Shown here piece after piece: positions 23,945-37,185 of a DNA stretch of 64,000 nt. Origin of the DNA: Myotis daubentonii (lineage: Eukaryota > Chordata > Mammalia > Chiroptera > Vespertilionidae); the NCBI RefSeq assembly GCF_963259705.1, contig NC_081847.1, positions 88,926,546-88,990,545 on the forward strand, given 5' to 3'. The notes under the pieces are model-generated. The model ran no database searches, was not told the DNA's origin, and saw nothing but the letters and a program-made list of their open reading frames with translations. The stretch's first letter is position 1. Each line of letters opens with the position of its first letter. Both the position numbers and the translations under genes were made by a program.

Positions 23945-25690
23945 AGGGTCTAGGATAGACTTTCGAAAAAATATCCCTTATGAAGTCTAAATTCTGTAAT
24001 TCTAATCTGTGGGAAATTTAACTGGGATGTTACTTGGAATAATTATACTTCATTCATCCCAGGCTCCCTGGTGCCTAGCCCAGAGCCAGTGAACCTAAGA
24101 GATGTGTAAAAAATAACTAACAAATGAATGACTAATCATTACAAGTATAAATGTGTCCTAAGCATCATTAGAATTTTTCACAAAAGGAAGCAACCTTTCA
24201 CTACGCATGCTGCTTCTTTTTTCCCCCTACAATTAAAATGAAGTCAGAAGATAGCTGTTTGAAAATTTTGAGTTTTATTCATATCAATTATTATTTTTAA
24301 ACATAGTATTTGAATAGTGTGATTAAAAAAATTAGAACACATTTACACACTCTCTTAAGAAGTGGTAATAGTATCGCTATGTCTAGGGAAATTTTTATTT
24401 TGCATCCTAAACCAACTCTTTCATAATTAATCATAAATACACATTTCATAAATATCCTTAAAGAGATAAAAGGAAGAGAGCCAGAATCCCTGCCTTTAAA
24501 ACTCTCTTCTCTAGTGGTGATTCTAGATACCATGCAGCCCTAAAATCCTATCAGTCCACAGTTTTGGACATCATCATTTCCAGGCATATGCTCACATCAA
24601 TAAGCGAGTTTTGTGCATAAGTAGGTCTCAGCCACAAGATGCTACATCTCTGAAGCTCTCATTGCACAGGAATAGGGCTAATTTTAGCATCAACCTAAAC
24701 ATAAACTCATTTGCCAATGAGAAAAAGATCTGTAGACTTATAAATAGCTTACTCCTCAGGAAATATTTTAAATAGAACGTTCTAGCATTATTATACAGGC
24801 ATATTTGCATAGGATTAAATTGTAGGATCTTTCAGAGTGGCAGTTTGCTGCAGTGAAAAGATATGGCTTAACGTTCTGGTTCTGCCATTTCCCAGAAACA
24901 TGACCTTGGCAAGTCACCTGAAGTCGTGGAACCCTAGTTTTCTTATCCAAATAAGGGAGAAATAATAGGCACTCTTAGGGGTTATTAAGAAAGTTAAATA
25001 AGAGAATGTCAGTGTGGTGCAGCTGCTTTGGTGGCGGGACCGAGTGGCATGCAGTGGCACAGGTCCTCTCAGTACAGCCCCTGCCCCATAATGGACTCTC
25101 TTTTTGCTTGTAGTGGCCGCAGTGTCATCATCTTCACCTGAACCACGCAAGCATATCTCAAAGTACGGCCCTCCCTACTTCATCCAGCACCAAGGAGACT
25201 ACTGTGAGCTTGGTACAGGCAATTCACAGATTAAGCTTGTCCTGGATGAAAATTTCAGAGAGAGGACAGATGGATAACATGAGAACTTCCAACATGAGCC
25301 CATGAGTGATTGAATGAGATGGCTTTTTCTTGGGGGGCGGGGGGTGTCCTGTCATCTATAGTAAGAACTGATCTTCTAGAAATGACCCACAGGGTTATGT
25401 GAACTCAGAGATAGGACTGATAACTGTTGACACAGGCGGGGCTTAGCAAGGACTTCACAATGACTAGGCTAGTGCAGTCACCGAGGGGAGCATGTTGTTT
25501 GTGGGTGAGGGGGGTTTGGAGAGGGGTGAGGAAGTGAGGGCAGTTTAGGCAGAAGAACCAGCCTGGGAAAAAGTAAAGGCACCAAGAGCATGGCTTAGGG
25601 AAGGCAGATCATGCCTCTGTTAGCAAAGGTCAGTTGACGAGCAGAGAGGAAAGCAACAGGACTCAAGAGGTCTGCTGTGCCTGTGTTATG
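23945..25690. other. Unassigned sequence with a MIR
   Basis: No gene is seen. Bases about 24835-25010 read like a forward MIR ('ctgccatttcccagaaacat', 'cttatccaaataagggag'). Short minus-strand frames show no domain. A G-rich patch lies at 25331-25350. Confidence 0.4.
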
Positions 25691-25692
25691 AC

Positions 25693-26686
25693 ATGCTTAG
25701 GGGCACAGGCTTAGGAACATAGGACACAGGCTTAGGAACACAGAACACAGGCTTAGGAACATAGGACACAGGCATAGGAACATAGGACACAGGCATAGGA
25801 ACACAGGACACAGGCGTAGGAACATAGGACACAGGCTTAGGAACATAGGACACAGGCTTAGGAACATAGGACACAGCTTAGGAACACAGGACACAGGCTT
25901 AGGAACACAGGACACAGGCGTAGGAACATAGGACACAGGCTTAGGAACATAGGACACAGGCTTAGGAACACAGGACACAGGCGTAGGAACATAGGACACA
26001 GCTTAGGAACATAGGACACAGGCGTAGGAACATAGGACACAGGCGTAGGAACATAGGACACAGGAGTAGGAACATAGGACACAGGAGTAGGAACATAGGA
26101 CACAGGCTTAGGAACATAGGACACAGGCTTAGGAACATAGGACACAGGAGTAGGAACATAGGACACAGGTTTAGGAACACAGGACACAGGCGTAGGAACG
26201 CAGGACACATGCATAGGAACACAGGACACAGGCGTAGGAACACAGGACACAGGCGTAGGAACATAGGACACAGGCGTAGGAACACAGGACACAGCTTAGG
26301 AACATAGGACACAGGCTTAGGAACATAGGACACAGCTTAGGAACATAGGACACAGGCGTAGGAACACAGGACACAGGCGTAGGAACACAGGACACATGCA
26401 TAGGAACACAGGACACAGGCGTAGGAACACAGGACACAGGCATAGGAACATAGGACACAGGCGTAGGAACACAGGACACAGGCGTAGGAACATAGGACAC
26501 AGGCGTAGGAACACAGGACACAGCTTAGGAACATAGGACACAGGCTTAGGAACATAGGACACAGCTTAGGAACATAGGACACAGGCTTAGGAACATAGGA
26601 CACAGCTTAGGAACATAGGACACAGGCGTAGGAACATAGGACACAGTTTAGGAACACAGAACATAGGCTTAGGAACATAGGACACC
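25693..26686. repeat. 1 kb minisatellite, 21 bp unit
   Basis: About 47 head-to-tail copies of a 21 bp unit, best written GGAACATAGGACACAGGCTTA. Variants are cTTA/cGTA/cATA/aGTA in the last part and ATAGG/ACAGG in the middle. Seven copies are 20 bp because one G of 'caggc' is missing. A block carrying the rare 'catgcatagg' variant occurs twice (near 26208 and 26396), so larger segments have been duplicated inside the array. Minus-strand open frames of up to 144 codons (repeating YVPKPVS) arise because a 21 bp unit keeps frame; they are not a gene. Confidence 0.97.
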
Positions 26687-26851
26687 GATTGTGCTCTGCA
26701 GCTGATGGGGGAGCCCACACTGGCTGTGAAACAGAAGTGGGTGGTGGTCATTAGGTCATATTGGCCACTGTTGGTTAGGCACCTACGATGTCCTAGGCAC
26801 TTTCCTGTGTTGTTTTCTGGGTGTTATTTTCTAGTCTCACAACAGACTAGC

Positions 26852-27056
26852 CAGGGGTGGGCAAGCTTTTTGACTCGAGGGCCACAATGGGTTCTTAAAC
26901 TGGACCGGAGGGCCGGAACAAAAGCATGGATGGAGTGTTTGTGTGAACTAATATAAATTCAAAGTAAACATCATTACATAAAAGGGTACGGTCTTTTTTT
27001 TTTTTTTTAGTTTTAGTTTTATTCATTTCAAATGGACTGTAGTTTGCCCACGGCTG
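26852..27056 (+). mobile_element. hAT-type miniature element (bat)
   Basis: It starts CAGGGGTGGGCAAGCTTTTT and ends AGTTTGCCCACGGCTG, giving imperfect inverted repeats. The inner part has 'ctcgagggccacaatggg' and a T-run. The length of 205 bp and the lack of coding fit a non-autonomous hAT. The flanking 8 bp do not match well (AGACTAGC and GGACATAT), so the target duplication has decayed or one end is altered. Confidence 0.75.
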
Positions 27057-27429
27057 GGACATATCTTTCCAGGTGGGGAATGTGAGGTTCAGAGAGTTCA
27101 ACTAACTTGCTGCTCAAGATTACACATTCTTAAATTAAGCAAATGGCATAAAAAGAGCAAGAGCATATTTAAAATATTAATTTCAGAACAAACCATTAAA
27201 GAATGGAAATAATGAGATCTGAATGTAAATGAGGAAATTGATCTAGGCAGCAATGTTTTAAAAGGAAAAGAGAGGAGGAACACTGGAAAGAAGGGATTTG
27301 TGTTCAAAGCAAGGCCATTTGAGATTTTGGCAAGATCTAATACAGGTATATTCTGGAAGGACCTAGGCTTGTTAATAATAAACACTGTGGCCTCTGAGTT
27401 TGAAAGCTAGTTAATGACTCTATTACACG
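27057..27429. other. Unassigned sequence
   Basis: No gene seen. Bases 27060-27110 faintly resemble a reverse MIR core. Confidence 0.35.
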
Positions 27430-27640
27430 AGAGACAGTTGAACATGGTAATTAGTGCTCAGGCTCAGAAACCAGGCTGGATTTGAATGTTCACCCATCTT
27501 ACTTAAGTTTGGGCAGGCTATTTACCCTTCTGGGGCCCTATTTTACTCATCTTTAAAAAAGAAGCCAATAATATTACCTATGTCGTGGGGTTGCTTAAGC
27601 ATGAAATGACGTCTACGTGTGTGCATCACAGTGCTGGAGG
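27430..27640 (+). mobile_element. MIR SINE
   Basis: The order 'gtgctcaggctcagaaacc', 'tatttacccttctggggccc', 'ttttactcatctttaaaa' and 'aatattacctatgtcgtggg' follows the MIR consensus through its core. MIR is an old tRNA-derived SINE shared by mammals. Confidence 0.7.
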
Positions 27641-30447
<2,807 letters not shown>

Positions 30448-30666
30448 GCCAGGCTGGCCTGGCTCAGTGGTTGAGCGTCGACTTATGAACCAGGAGGTTG
30501 TTGGTTTAATTCCCGGACAGGGCACATGCCTGGATTGTGGGCTCATTCCCCAGTAGGGGGCATGCAGGAGGCAGCTGATCGATGATTCTCTCCCATCATT
30601 GATGTTTCTATCTCTCTCTTCCTCTACTTTCCTCTGAAATCAATAAAAAAAAATGTTTTTTTAAAA
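30448..30666 (+). mobile_element. VES SINE with a perfect 13 bp target duplication
   Basis: The head GCCAGGCTGGCCTGGCTCAG is followed by a weak B box, the VES body (CATGCAGGAGGCAGCTGATC) and an A-rich tail. AAAGAAAATATCC flanks it exactly (30435-30447 and 30667-30679). Confidence 0.94.
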
Positions 30667-30679
30667 AAAGAAAATATCC

Positions 30680-31238
30680 TATTTGGTGTGCATTTGAGAA
30701 TTAAAAAAATCTCATTAATGTGATAAACAACTTGGGAGCATCAACAATTGTTTTATTAACAGCAACAAATTAACACTACAGCATCACATAGCTTAGAATA
30801 TGTCGTTAAAATATTAAGTTAAATTTTTTTTTTCAGTGTAAAAAAAACCCCAACTTTACATTTAACTTTTAACTTATTTCCTGAAACTCATTTATTTTCC
30901 TTGGGAGAAACATGTGACCCCTGTTCTCTTTTCTTGGATCGAACCACGACTGTAAATATTGAAAACATGGAACATAATCCAGGGAAATGGTTACCCAGAT
31001 GATGGAAGGATTGAGAGCCTCACCTGGGAAGAGTGAAAATCTACTGGATGGAGATTGGCGGCAGCAGGAAAACAAAGGCACTGCCACTCGCAAGTCTCAA
31101 GGAACAAAGGGAAGAGGTGATGTTACCGTAGCTCAGAGTTCAAGGTCACAGGGGCCAGCTCCCCTGGAACCAAAGCAGGAGCAGGACAAGGAATGGAAGC
31201 GGAGGTTTAAGCAGGTACAGACCAGCACAATAGCAAAA
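30680..31238. other. Unassigned AT-rich sequence
   Basis: No gene or confident repeat is seen. The 104-codon plus-strand frame at 30987-31301 runs into the following L1 and is not convincing. Confidence 0.35.
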
Positions 31239-31249
31239 CAGAGAGTTAA

Positions 31250-31671
31250 TCTTACCATTTGCAACAGCATGGATGGAACTGGAGAGCATTATGCTAAGTG
31301 AAATAAGCCAGTCAATGAAGGAAAAATACCACATGATCTCACTCATTTATGGATAATAAAGACCATTATAAACTTATGAACAAAAATAGATACAGAGGCA
31401 GAGCTGCCTCGAACAGACTGTCAAACTACAGCAGGAAGGCCGGGGTTGGGGGGCAGGAGGTGGGGGGTAAGAGATCAACCAAAGGACTTGTATGCATGCA
31501 TATAAGCATAACCAATGGACATAAGACACTGGGGGGTAGGGGAGGCCAGGGGATTGTCAAGGGTGGGGGGTGGGGGGGAAGGAGACATATGTAATACTCT
31601 TTGTAATACTTTAAGCAATAAAAAAAAAAATACTGAAAAAAAAAACCACCAAACAAACAAACAAAAAAACC
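31250..31671 (+). mobile_element. Young L1 3' end with an 11 bp target duplication
   Basis: A 5'-truncated L1 begins near 'accatttgcaacagcatgga', runs through the G-rich 3' untranslated region (31441-31580), and ends 'agcaataaaaaaaaaaa' plus an A-rich tail. CAGAGAGTTAA flanks it exactly (31239-31249 and 31672-31682). It has no coding capacity. Confidence 0.88.
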
Positions 31672-31682
31672 CAGAGAGTTAA

Positions 31683-32843
31683 GTAAATACGCTTTCCATT
31701 CTCATTTTCTCCTCCAGGGTCATGTTACACGAAGGGAAATTGATTCACTGAGATTTGGAAAGGGCACTAAACTCAGCGCCTGAGAACTGCATTCTACCCA
31801 CATCTCCTACATAAATGAAATCACCGGTTTCGTTCCACATACCATGCCAGTCAACCCCATTTACACCCCTTAGGATGATGAGAGAATTATCCACTGTCAT
31901 TTTGAAGATGCCCAAAGCATAAAGGAAGCATCACTCTCTTTTGGATTAGATTTAGACGGTGGCCGGCGCTCGGGCAGTTGCATTGATTCAGAATTGTGAT
32001 CAGAGGTATAGTCTGATGTTCCAGAAATCCCCATTCTTCCAAGGAGCCCCTCAAGCCACACTTTGAAGCCTGCACTCAGGGGGATGTGGAAAGACACACG
32101 ACCTCCTCGCTGAAACCACACTCAGTCCCTCCACACCTCTCCACGCTGCTGTGCAACGACGGGCATTCTGCAGAGCTGCAAAGCGCCAAAGTGCAGGCTC
32201 CCGTCTTCGGAAGCACGAAGGGGAATTATGTCTGATGAGGTAAAAAATACTTATCTGTCCATTTTATGGCCGAGCCAAACAAAGCAGACTGTACACATGT
32301 GAGCACGTGTGTGTGCCTCACGGTCCGCAGCCGTTAGAAACTCACCCAGCCTAAGCCGTGCCGGGCTTTAACATAAGCATTAGCAACCCTCCCTGCCCTC
32401 CAGGGCAGCCCCAAATGCCAGCCTTTCCCACACGCACTGGTTAATGATTACACTGCCATTACCCCGGCACATTCTCCTCTAGTTCATGCCATTAAGACAT
32501 GGTTCTGTCTCATTTGGGCGTATTACTCTGATATGAAATACGTTAATATATTTTAAAAATTAGGTGACCTTTAGCATAGAATGAAGTATGATGGCAATTG
32601 CTTAATAGAGACCAGGAAGTGAAGTCTAGGCCATCGCTATACCTCGCTTCTCCAGAGTTCACATGGTGTCTGATGATGCAAAATAAATAAAAGGCGCAAG
32701 TTTATGGCTTTCACTGTCGGGCACCTCAGTGAAAGTACAAAACATTGGTCAGATTTAACTCCATTTTTCTTTCCACGCAAGGAGAGAAGCACTTTAAGGA
32801 GAAATAGTTCAATGTCCTTAAACTCTCTGTCTCAGACACTCAC
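31683..32843. other. Unassigned sequence
   Basis: No gene or confident repeat is seen. Short minus-strand frames near 31890-32120 have no recognisable domain. Confidence 0.35.
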
Positions 32844-32970
32844 CTAAACTTCAGTGAAGAAACAGCATGAACTTTCCAAAACCATCTGTTTGTTCTTTGA
32901 AACGGCACTTGGCTATGGCATTTAAGGACTCCCCAAGCACTTCATCCAGCGAATGGTAAATCCTATTTAC
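32844..32970 (-). CDS. Possible exon, unidentified, minus strand
   Basis: On the minus strand a good acceptor (pyrimidine run ending TTTGCAG) is followed by 127 bp and then a strong donor (TTTAG|GTGAGT). One frame is open from the acceptor for 40 codons and reads VNRIYHSLDEVLGESLNAIA and onward. A TGA then occurs just before the donor, so it cannot be an ordinary internal coding exon. It could be a last coding exon with a spliced 3' untranslated region, a non-coding exon, or chance. I do not recognise the protein. Confidence 0.25.
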
Positions 32971-33142
32971 CTGCAAAGAGAAAAATAGACTTTTATTTAC
33001 GTAAGCAGCTCAGACTTACATGTTTATTATAGAAACAGGAAGCCAGATCAGGCCTTCCTAGAGCATGTGGTATTTTACAAATTCTCTCACACACTAATAA
33101 TGATATGTAATTCTCAATTTAGAGCCTTGGTTTTCATTATAA

Positions 33143-33480
33143 GCCAGTCGGAGAAGGACAAGTATCACATGATCTCACTCATATGGGGAATCTAATGAAC
33201 AAAATAAACTGAGGAACAAAATTGATCCAGAGACATAGAAGCATGGAATAGACTGTCGGATCTCTGAGGGAAGGTGGGGGTGGGGTGGGGGTGGGTGGGA
33301 AGAGATCAAAGAGACCTTGTATGCACATATGTACCACCCATGGACACAGACAATAGGATGGTGATGGCCTAGAGTGGGGGTCAGGGTGGGAGGGGGTGGA
33401 GGCTGGTTAAAAGATGGCAATGGGGGGAAAAGGGGGACATATGTAATACTTTCAACAATAAAGATTTTAAAAAATATTTA
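33143..33480 (+). mobile_element. Young L1 3' end, plus strand
   Basis: It starts in the 'caagtatcacatgatctcac' segment and has the G-rich tract GGTGGGGGTGGGGTGG at about 33272. It ends 'atgtaatactttcaacaata' plus an A-rich tail. It is the forward counterpart of the reverse copy at 2370-2850. 5'-truncated and non-coding. Confidence 0.85.
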
Positions 33481-33504
33481 GAAAAAGAAACATTGTGCAA
33501 GAAG

Positions 33505-33610
33505 TCATTTTACAGATGAGGATGGTGAGGCCCAGGGGGTGAAGTGATGTGCAAGATTAAGCAACTGGTTAGTAACAGACCTTAGCATAGTGGCCTTGAA
33601 TCCTGGGCTC
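33505..33610 (-). mobile_element. MIR fragment, reverse
   Basis: The text 'cattttacagatgaggatgg' followed by 'tgaggcccaggggg' matches the MIR core read on the opposite strand. Confidence 0.6.
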
Positions 33611-34862
33611 TAAACCTAGTTTGATTAAACACCCAGAAATAGAAAAAGATGACATCTTCCATGTTTTCCAAGTAGGCCCTTTCCTGGAATAGTGTGTCAC
33701 CATAATTTCTATGAAAGCGAAGGAAATTACGGTTGAGTCATAGTGTCCTAGACCAGCACCTCGTCTACTAATTTAAGCTCTAGCAGTTGTAAGTACGTAG
33801 GTATAAACCTGAAATTATTTAATGATCCACAGGGTTTATGATGTTTGTAGTCATAGCATAAATAGTAAATAGTTCAGAAAATTGCCTGTTAATGTTTCTT
33901 AATGAAGCAGAACGATTTGACAAGCTGTTGCCTTCTGAAAAGACTCGCCTGTGAGATCTTAACTAGATTGGCTCTAGATTTCCCTTCCCAAAGCCGACTA
34001 GTCCCTGTCCCTCTGATCCAGCTCCCCTGCTACCATCTCCATCATTAGTGTTTCTCATCATTCTCTCTTCCTCCATCCTTTCCCCTTTCCTTCTTACCAA
34101 CACACAGGCTGGCTATTTACTATCCCAGGTGCTAGATGGCTGGAAGCAGCAGAGATTTGAAGCTCAGAAACTCCCATGTTAAGATGAAGGAAAAAAGTGG
34201 GGAGCAGGGGAGATCACTGAAAATAAAGGGGAGAAGGCATTGGATAGCATGGGGGTGGAGAAGGAAGGGCCAGAGGAGCCTCGCTCTGCACCTGATGAAG
34301 GGTACAGGTGCCCCTGATTCCAGCTCCACCCTGTGCTTTCCTCCCCCAAGTGTTTTCTTGAACCCCAGGTTGTCTAAAATGATTACAATAATAATTTAGC
34401 TTCCACGGTTTCAGGCATCCTATGATTTTAGATTCAAAGAGAAAATCTATTCAATAATCCCCCCTGCCTCTAATCCGGGTTCTCAGGTGTATTCACTATT
34501 GCATGAGATTTATTTAATGGCAGATAAAGAAAATGTCATGACACAATTAACCCTTGTTCTGCCATGTTAGAATCCAACCGTCTCTCCCTGTACTTAGATT
34601 CTAGATACACTCATGCATTTGGCATTCTTTGAATTAGATGTATTATTGGGACAGTAGTACTTCAGATATGTTTGCTTTCCTTAAAATACATGCTACCATT
34701 TTTTTAAATTAAGGCTCAGCTAAATTAGATTTATGCATCTGGGAATAAGTTAGATATTAAAAACGTAAACCCCCCTCTCATGAATGTAGTTCTCCAAGCT
34801 GTAGCATCAAAAAATAAATGGAAATCTTACACAATATTATAGGTGCTTTCTTTTAAGACCAC
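33611..34862. other. Unassigned sequence
   Basis: No gene or confident repeat is seen; short frames at 34130-34400 have no domain. Confidence 0.35.
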
Positions 34863-34899
34863 ATGTTCTTAAATGAAAGGTACTTTCATTTAAGAACAT
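34863..34899. repeat. Perfect 17 bp inverted repeat
   Basis: ATGTTCTTAAATGAAAG is followed by a 3 bp spacer (GTA) and its exact reverse complement. The hairpin lies 9 bp upstream of a Helitron 5' end. Confidence 0.95.
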
Positions 34900-34908
34900 C
34901 CAACTATA

Positions 34909-35307
34909 TCTATATATATATAAAAGCGTAATATGCAATCAACTGGATAGCGGAACGACTGGTTGGCTATGACGTGCATTGACTCCCAGGGGGCAGATGC
35001 TCAACGCAGGAGCTGCCCCCAGCCCGCAGGCCCCGATCACTTGGCCAACCTCTTGGTATCTCCCCCCCCCCCCGCGCCGGTAGGCTCTGATCGCCCGATG
35101 GGGAATGGGGAACCGGGGGTGGGTGGCAGTGAACATGGGTGGCGCCAGGGCCCCAGTCGCCCTGCTGGTCACCCCACACACAGAGGGCGACTGACAGAGG
35201 TGGCAGGGGGTGGGGACGGCTGTTGGCAGGTGGGGAAGATCGGCTCTGATTGCAGGCCAGGCCTAGCGACCCTACCCGTGTATGAATTTCATGCACTGGG
35301 CCTCTAG
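34909..35307 (+). mobile_element. HeliBat-type Helitron
   Basis: It starts TCTATATATATATAAAAGCG after a host A and ends with 'gtatgaatttcatgc' and CTCTAG, followed by T at 35308. The 5' part matches the other copies ('ggggcagatgctcaacgcag'). The middle is a different GC-rich filler with a 13 bp C-run (35060-35073). Frames of 80-114 codons on both strands are due to that GC-rich filler. Confidence 0.88.
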
Positions 35308-35308
35308 T

Positions 35309-36434
35309 CTAGCAATAAAGAGACACTCAAGACACCCTTTAGTAATGGCCTCTTAGGATGATGCTACTGGTTGTTGCTCCTCTACCTGGCAGTTTTGGGA
35401 AGGATGTTTTGCATTCAATTTTTTCCCCTGGTCCCTGGGTCATCCCAGACTACAGTAGACTTGGAGGCTGAGACAGAGGCACTGCGTTCAAGTCCCCCAC
35501 AGGGTGGCTCAGGTTGTGCACCTTAACTAGGATCTATGACTCCAATAGAAGTTACAACTTGGATGATATCTTCATCGTAAGCTGGCTTTAGTTTCTGCTG
35601 TCCCTCCTCCACTGAGACATGGCCGTCCAGCCTGTTCCTCACAGGCTCTGATCGAAAGCTGCTGTCTGATCCACAGGCAGCTCCAGGCCTCCCCTCTTGG
35701 CTTCTGTCCCCTGGAGCAAGCAGAACTGAATCGCATCCATCATTCTTTTCACTCTCAAGCCTCCCAAACTGCAACCAACTTAAAAGCATCAATCCCACTT
35801 TCTCCTCTTGCTGCTGCCCTGGACATGGGCAAAGCAAATTTCTCATGTGAACAGTGAGTAGAAACAGAAACACTTTCCTCTCTTTAAATTCTTATTTAAA
35901 TTCTCCATCAGCCATCACATTCCAGTTTGACTAACTAGATATTAAGTTTAGTGTCATGGGGTAAAATAAAATACTTTCTCCTTTATCCAGCTTCCTAAGG
36001 AGCTTTCCGTTCCGGGTCCCGACTGGAGTGAGGAGTCAGTATCTCACCATGGAGCCCCACAAGTGAAAGAAAAACCTTGTTAACTTGGAAGTGCCATCGT
36101 TTAGGCCTATGGATTGGATGGAAGTTGCAGGAGGCAGATTTTTGCTCAATAAGAGAACCCCATCAACTTAGAGCACACAAAATAGCATGGACCCCCTAAG
36201 AAAGAGAGTACTCTTCACACCAGTGGTGTCGACTTAAATACAGGCTGGAGAATCATTTGTGGTGGTGGGATTTGGTCAAGCACAAGGATGGTGTAAGGAG
36301 TCACCCCCAACTGAGATCCTGTGGGAGCTAGCCAAATATTAGATTGGAGTTAATATCCACATTTTATTTAGATTTATGTCTTTACTGATTTACCCATCGA
36401 AAACAGCACCCCTTCCTCACTCGCTTTTGCTTGC
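35309..36434. other. Unassigned sequence
   Basis: No gene is identified. The 116-codon minus-strand frame at 35523-35873 starts with a hydrophobic stretch but has no recognised domain and no supporting splice or polyadenylation signals. Confidence 0.35.
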
Positions 36435-36600
36435 CCTGATATATTCTTCTGCATAGCGCTACTTAATATTTATTCATTGTCACTGCACACTAGAATATAA
36501 GCTCCATGAAGGCAGGAGTTTCATTCACTATTATACCCCTGATGTTCAGAACAATGCCTGACCAATAGTACGCCTGCAGTAATATCTGTTGCATATATAT
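36435..36600 (+). mobile_element. L2 LINE 3' fragment
   Basis: The text 'gaatataagctccatgaagg', 'caggagtttcattcacta' and 'ttcagaacaatgcctgacca' follows the L2 3' end. The copy is old and diverged. Confidence 0.65.
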
Positions 36601-36610
36601 GAAAAGAGAA

Positions 36611-37160
36611 TCCTATATAATAAAGAGGTAATATGCAAATTGACCATCACTCCAACACACAAGATGGCTGCCCCCATGTGGACACAAGATGGCCTCCACA
36701 AGATGGCCAGCAGGGGAGGGCAGTTGTGCGCAATCAGGCCTGCAGGGGAGGGCAGTTGGGAGGGACAAGGCCTGAGCGGGAGGGCAGTTGGGAGGGACAA
36801 GGCCAGCAGGGGAGGGCAGTTGGGGGGAGGACCAGGCCTGCAGGGGAGGGCAGTTAGGGGTGACCGGGCCAGCAGGGGAGCAGTTAGGTGTTGATTAGGC
36901 TGGAATGGGAATGGTTAGGGGGTGATCAGGCTGGTAGGCAGAAGCAGTTAGGGACAATCAGGCAGGTAGGCAGGCAAGCGGTTGGGAGCCAGCAGTCCTG
37001 GATTGTGAGAGGGATGTCCGACTATCTGTTTAGGCCCAATCCCTGGCCTAAATGGGCAGTCAGACATCCCTCAAGGGGTCCCAGATTGGAGAGGGTGCAG
37101 GTTGGGCTGAGGGAAACTCCCCCCCAACCCATGCACTAATTTTGTGCACCAGGCCTCTAA
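36611..37160 (+). mobile_element. HeliBat-type Helitron with an internal minisatellite
   Basis: It starts TCCTATATAATAAAGAGG after a host A. It ends 'gcactaattttgtgcacc' then AGGCCTCTAA, so the last base of the usual CTAG is A. The middle (about 36708-36960) holds a degenerate tandem repeat of roughly 35 bp built on GCAGGGGAGGGCAGTTGGG. Frames within it are produced by that repeat. No coding capacity. Confidence 0.88.
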
Positions 37161-37185
37161 AATATATATATATATATATATATAC
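37161..37185. repeat. (TA)n microsatellite
   Basis: About 12 TA units directly abut the Helitron 3' end. Confidence 0.95.

Noticed and set aside
25689..26603. Minus-strand frames of 60-144 codons encoding repeated YVPKPVS
   Set aside because: They are wholly inside the 21 bp minisatellite; a period divisible by three keeps frames open. The 20 bp units break each frame.
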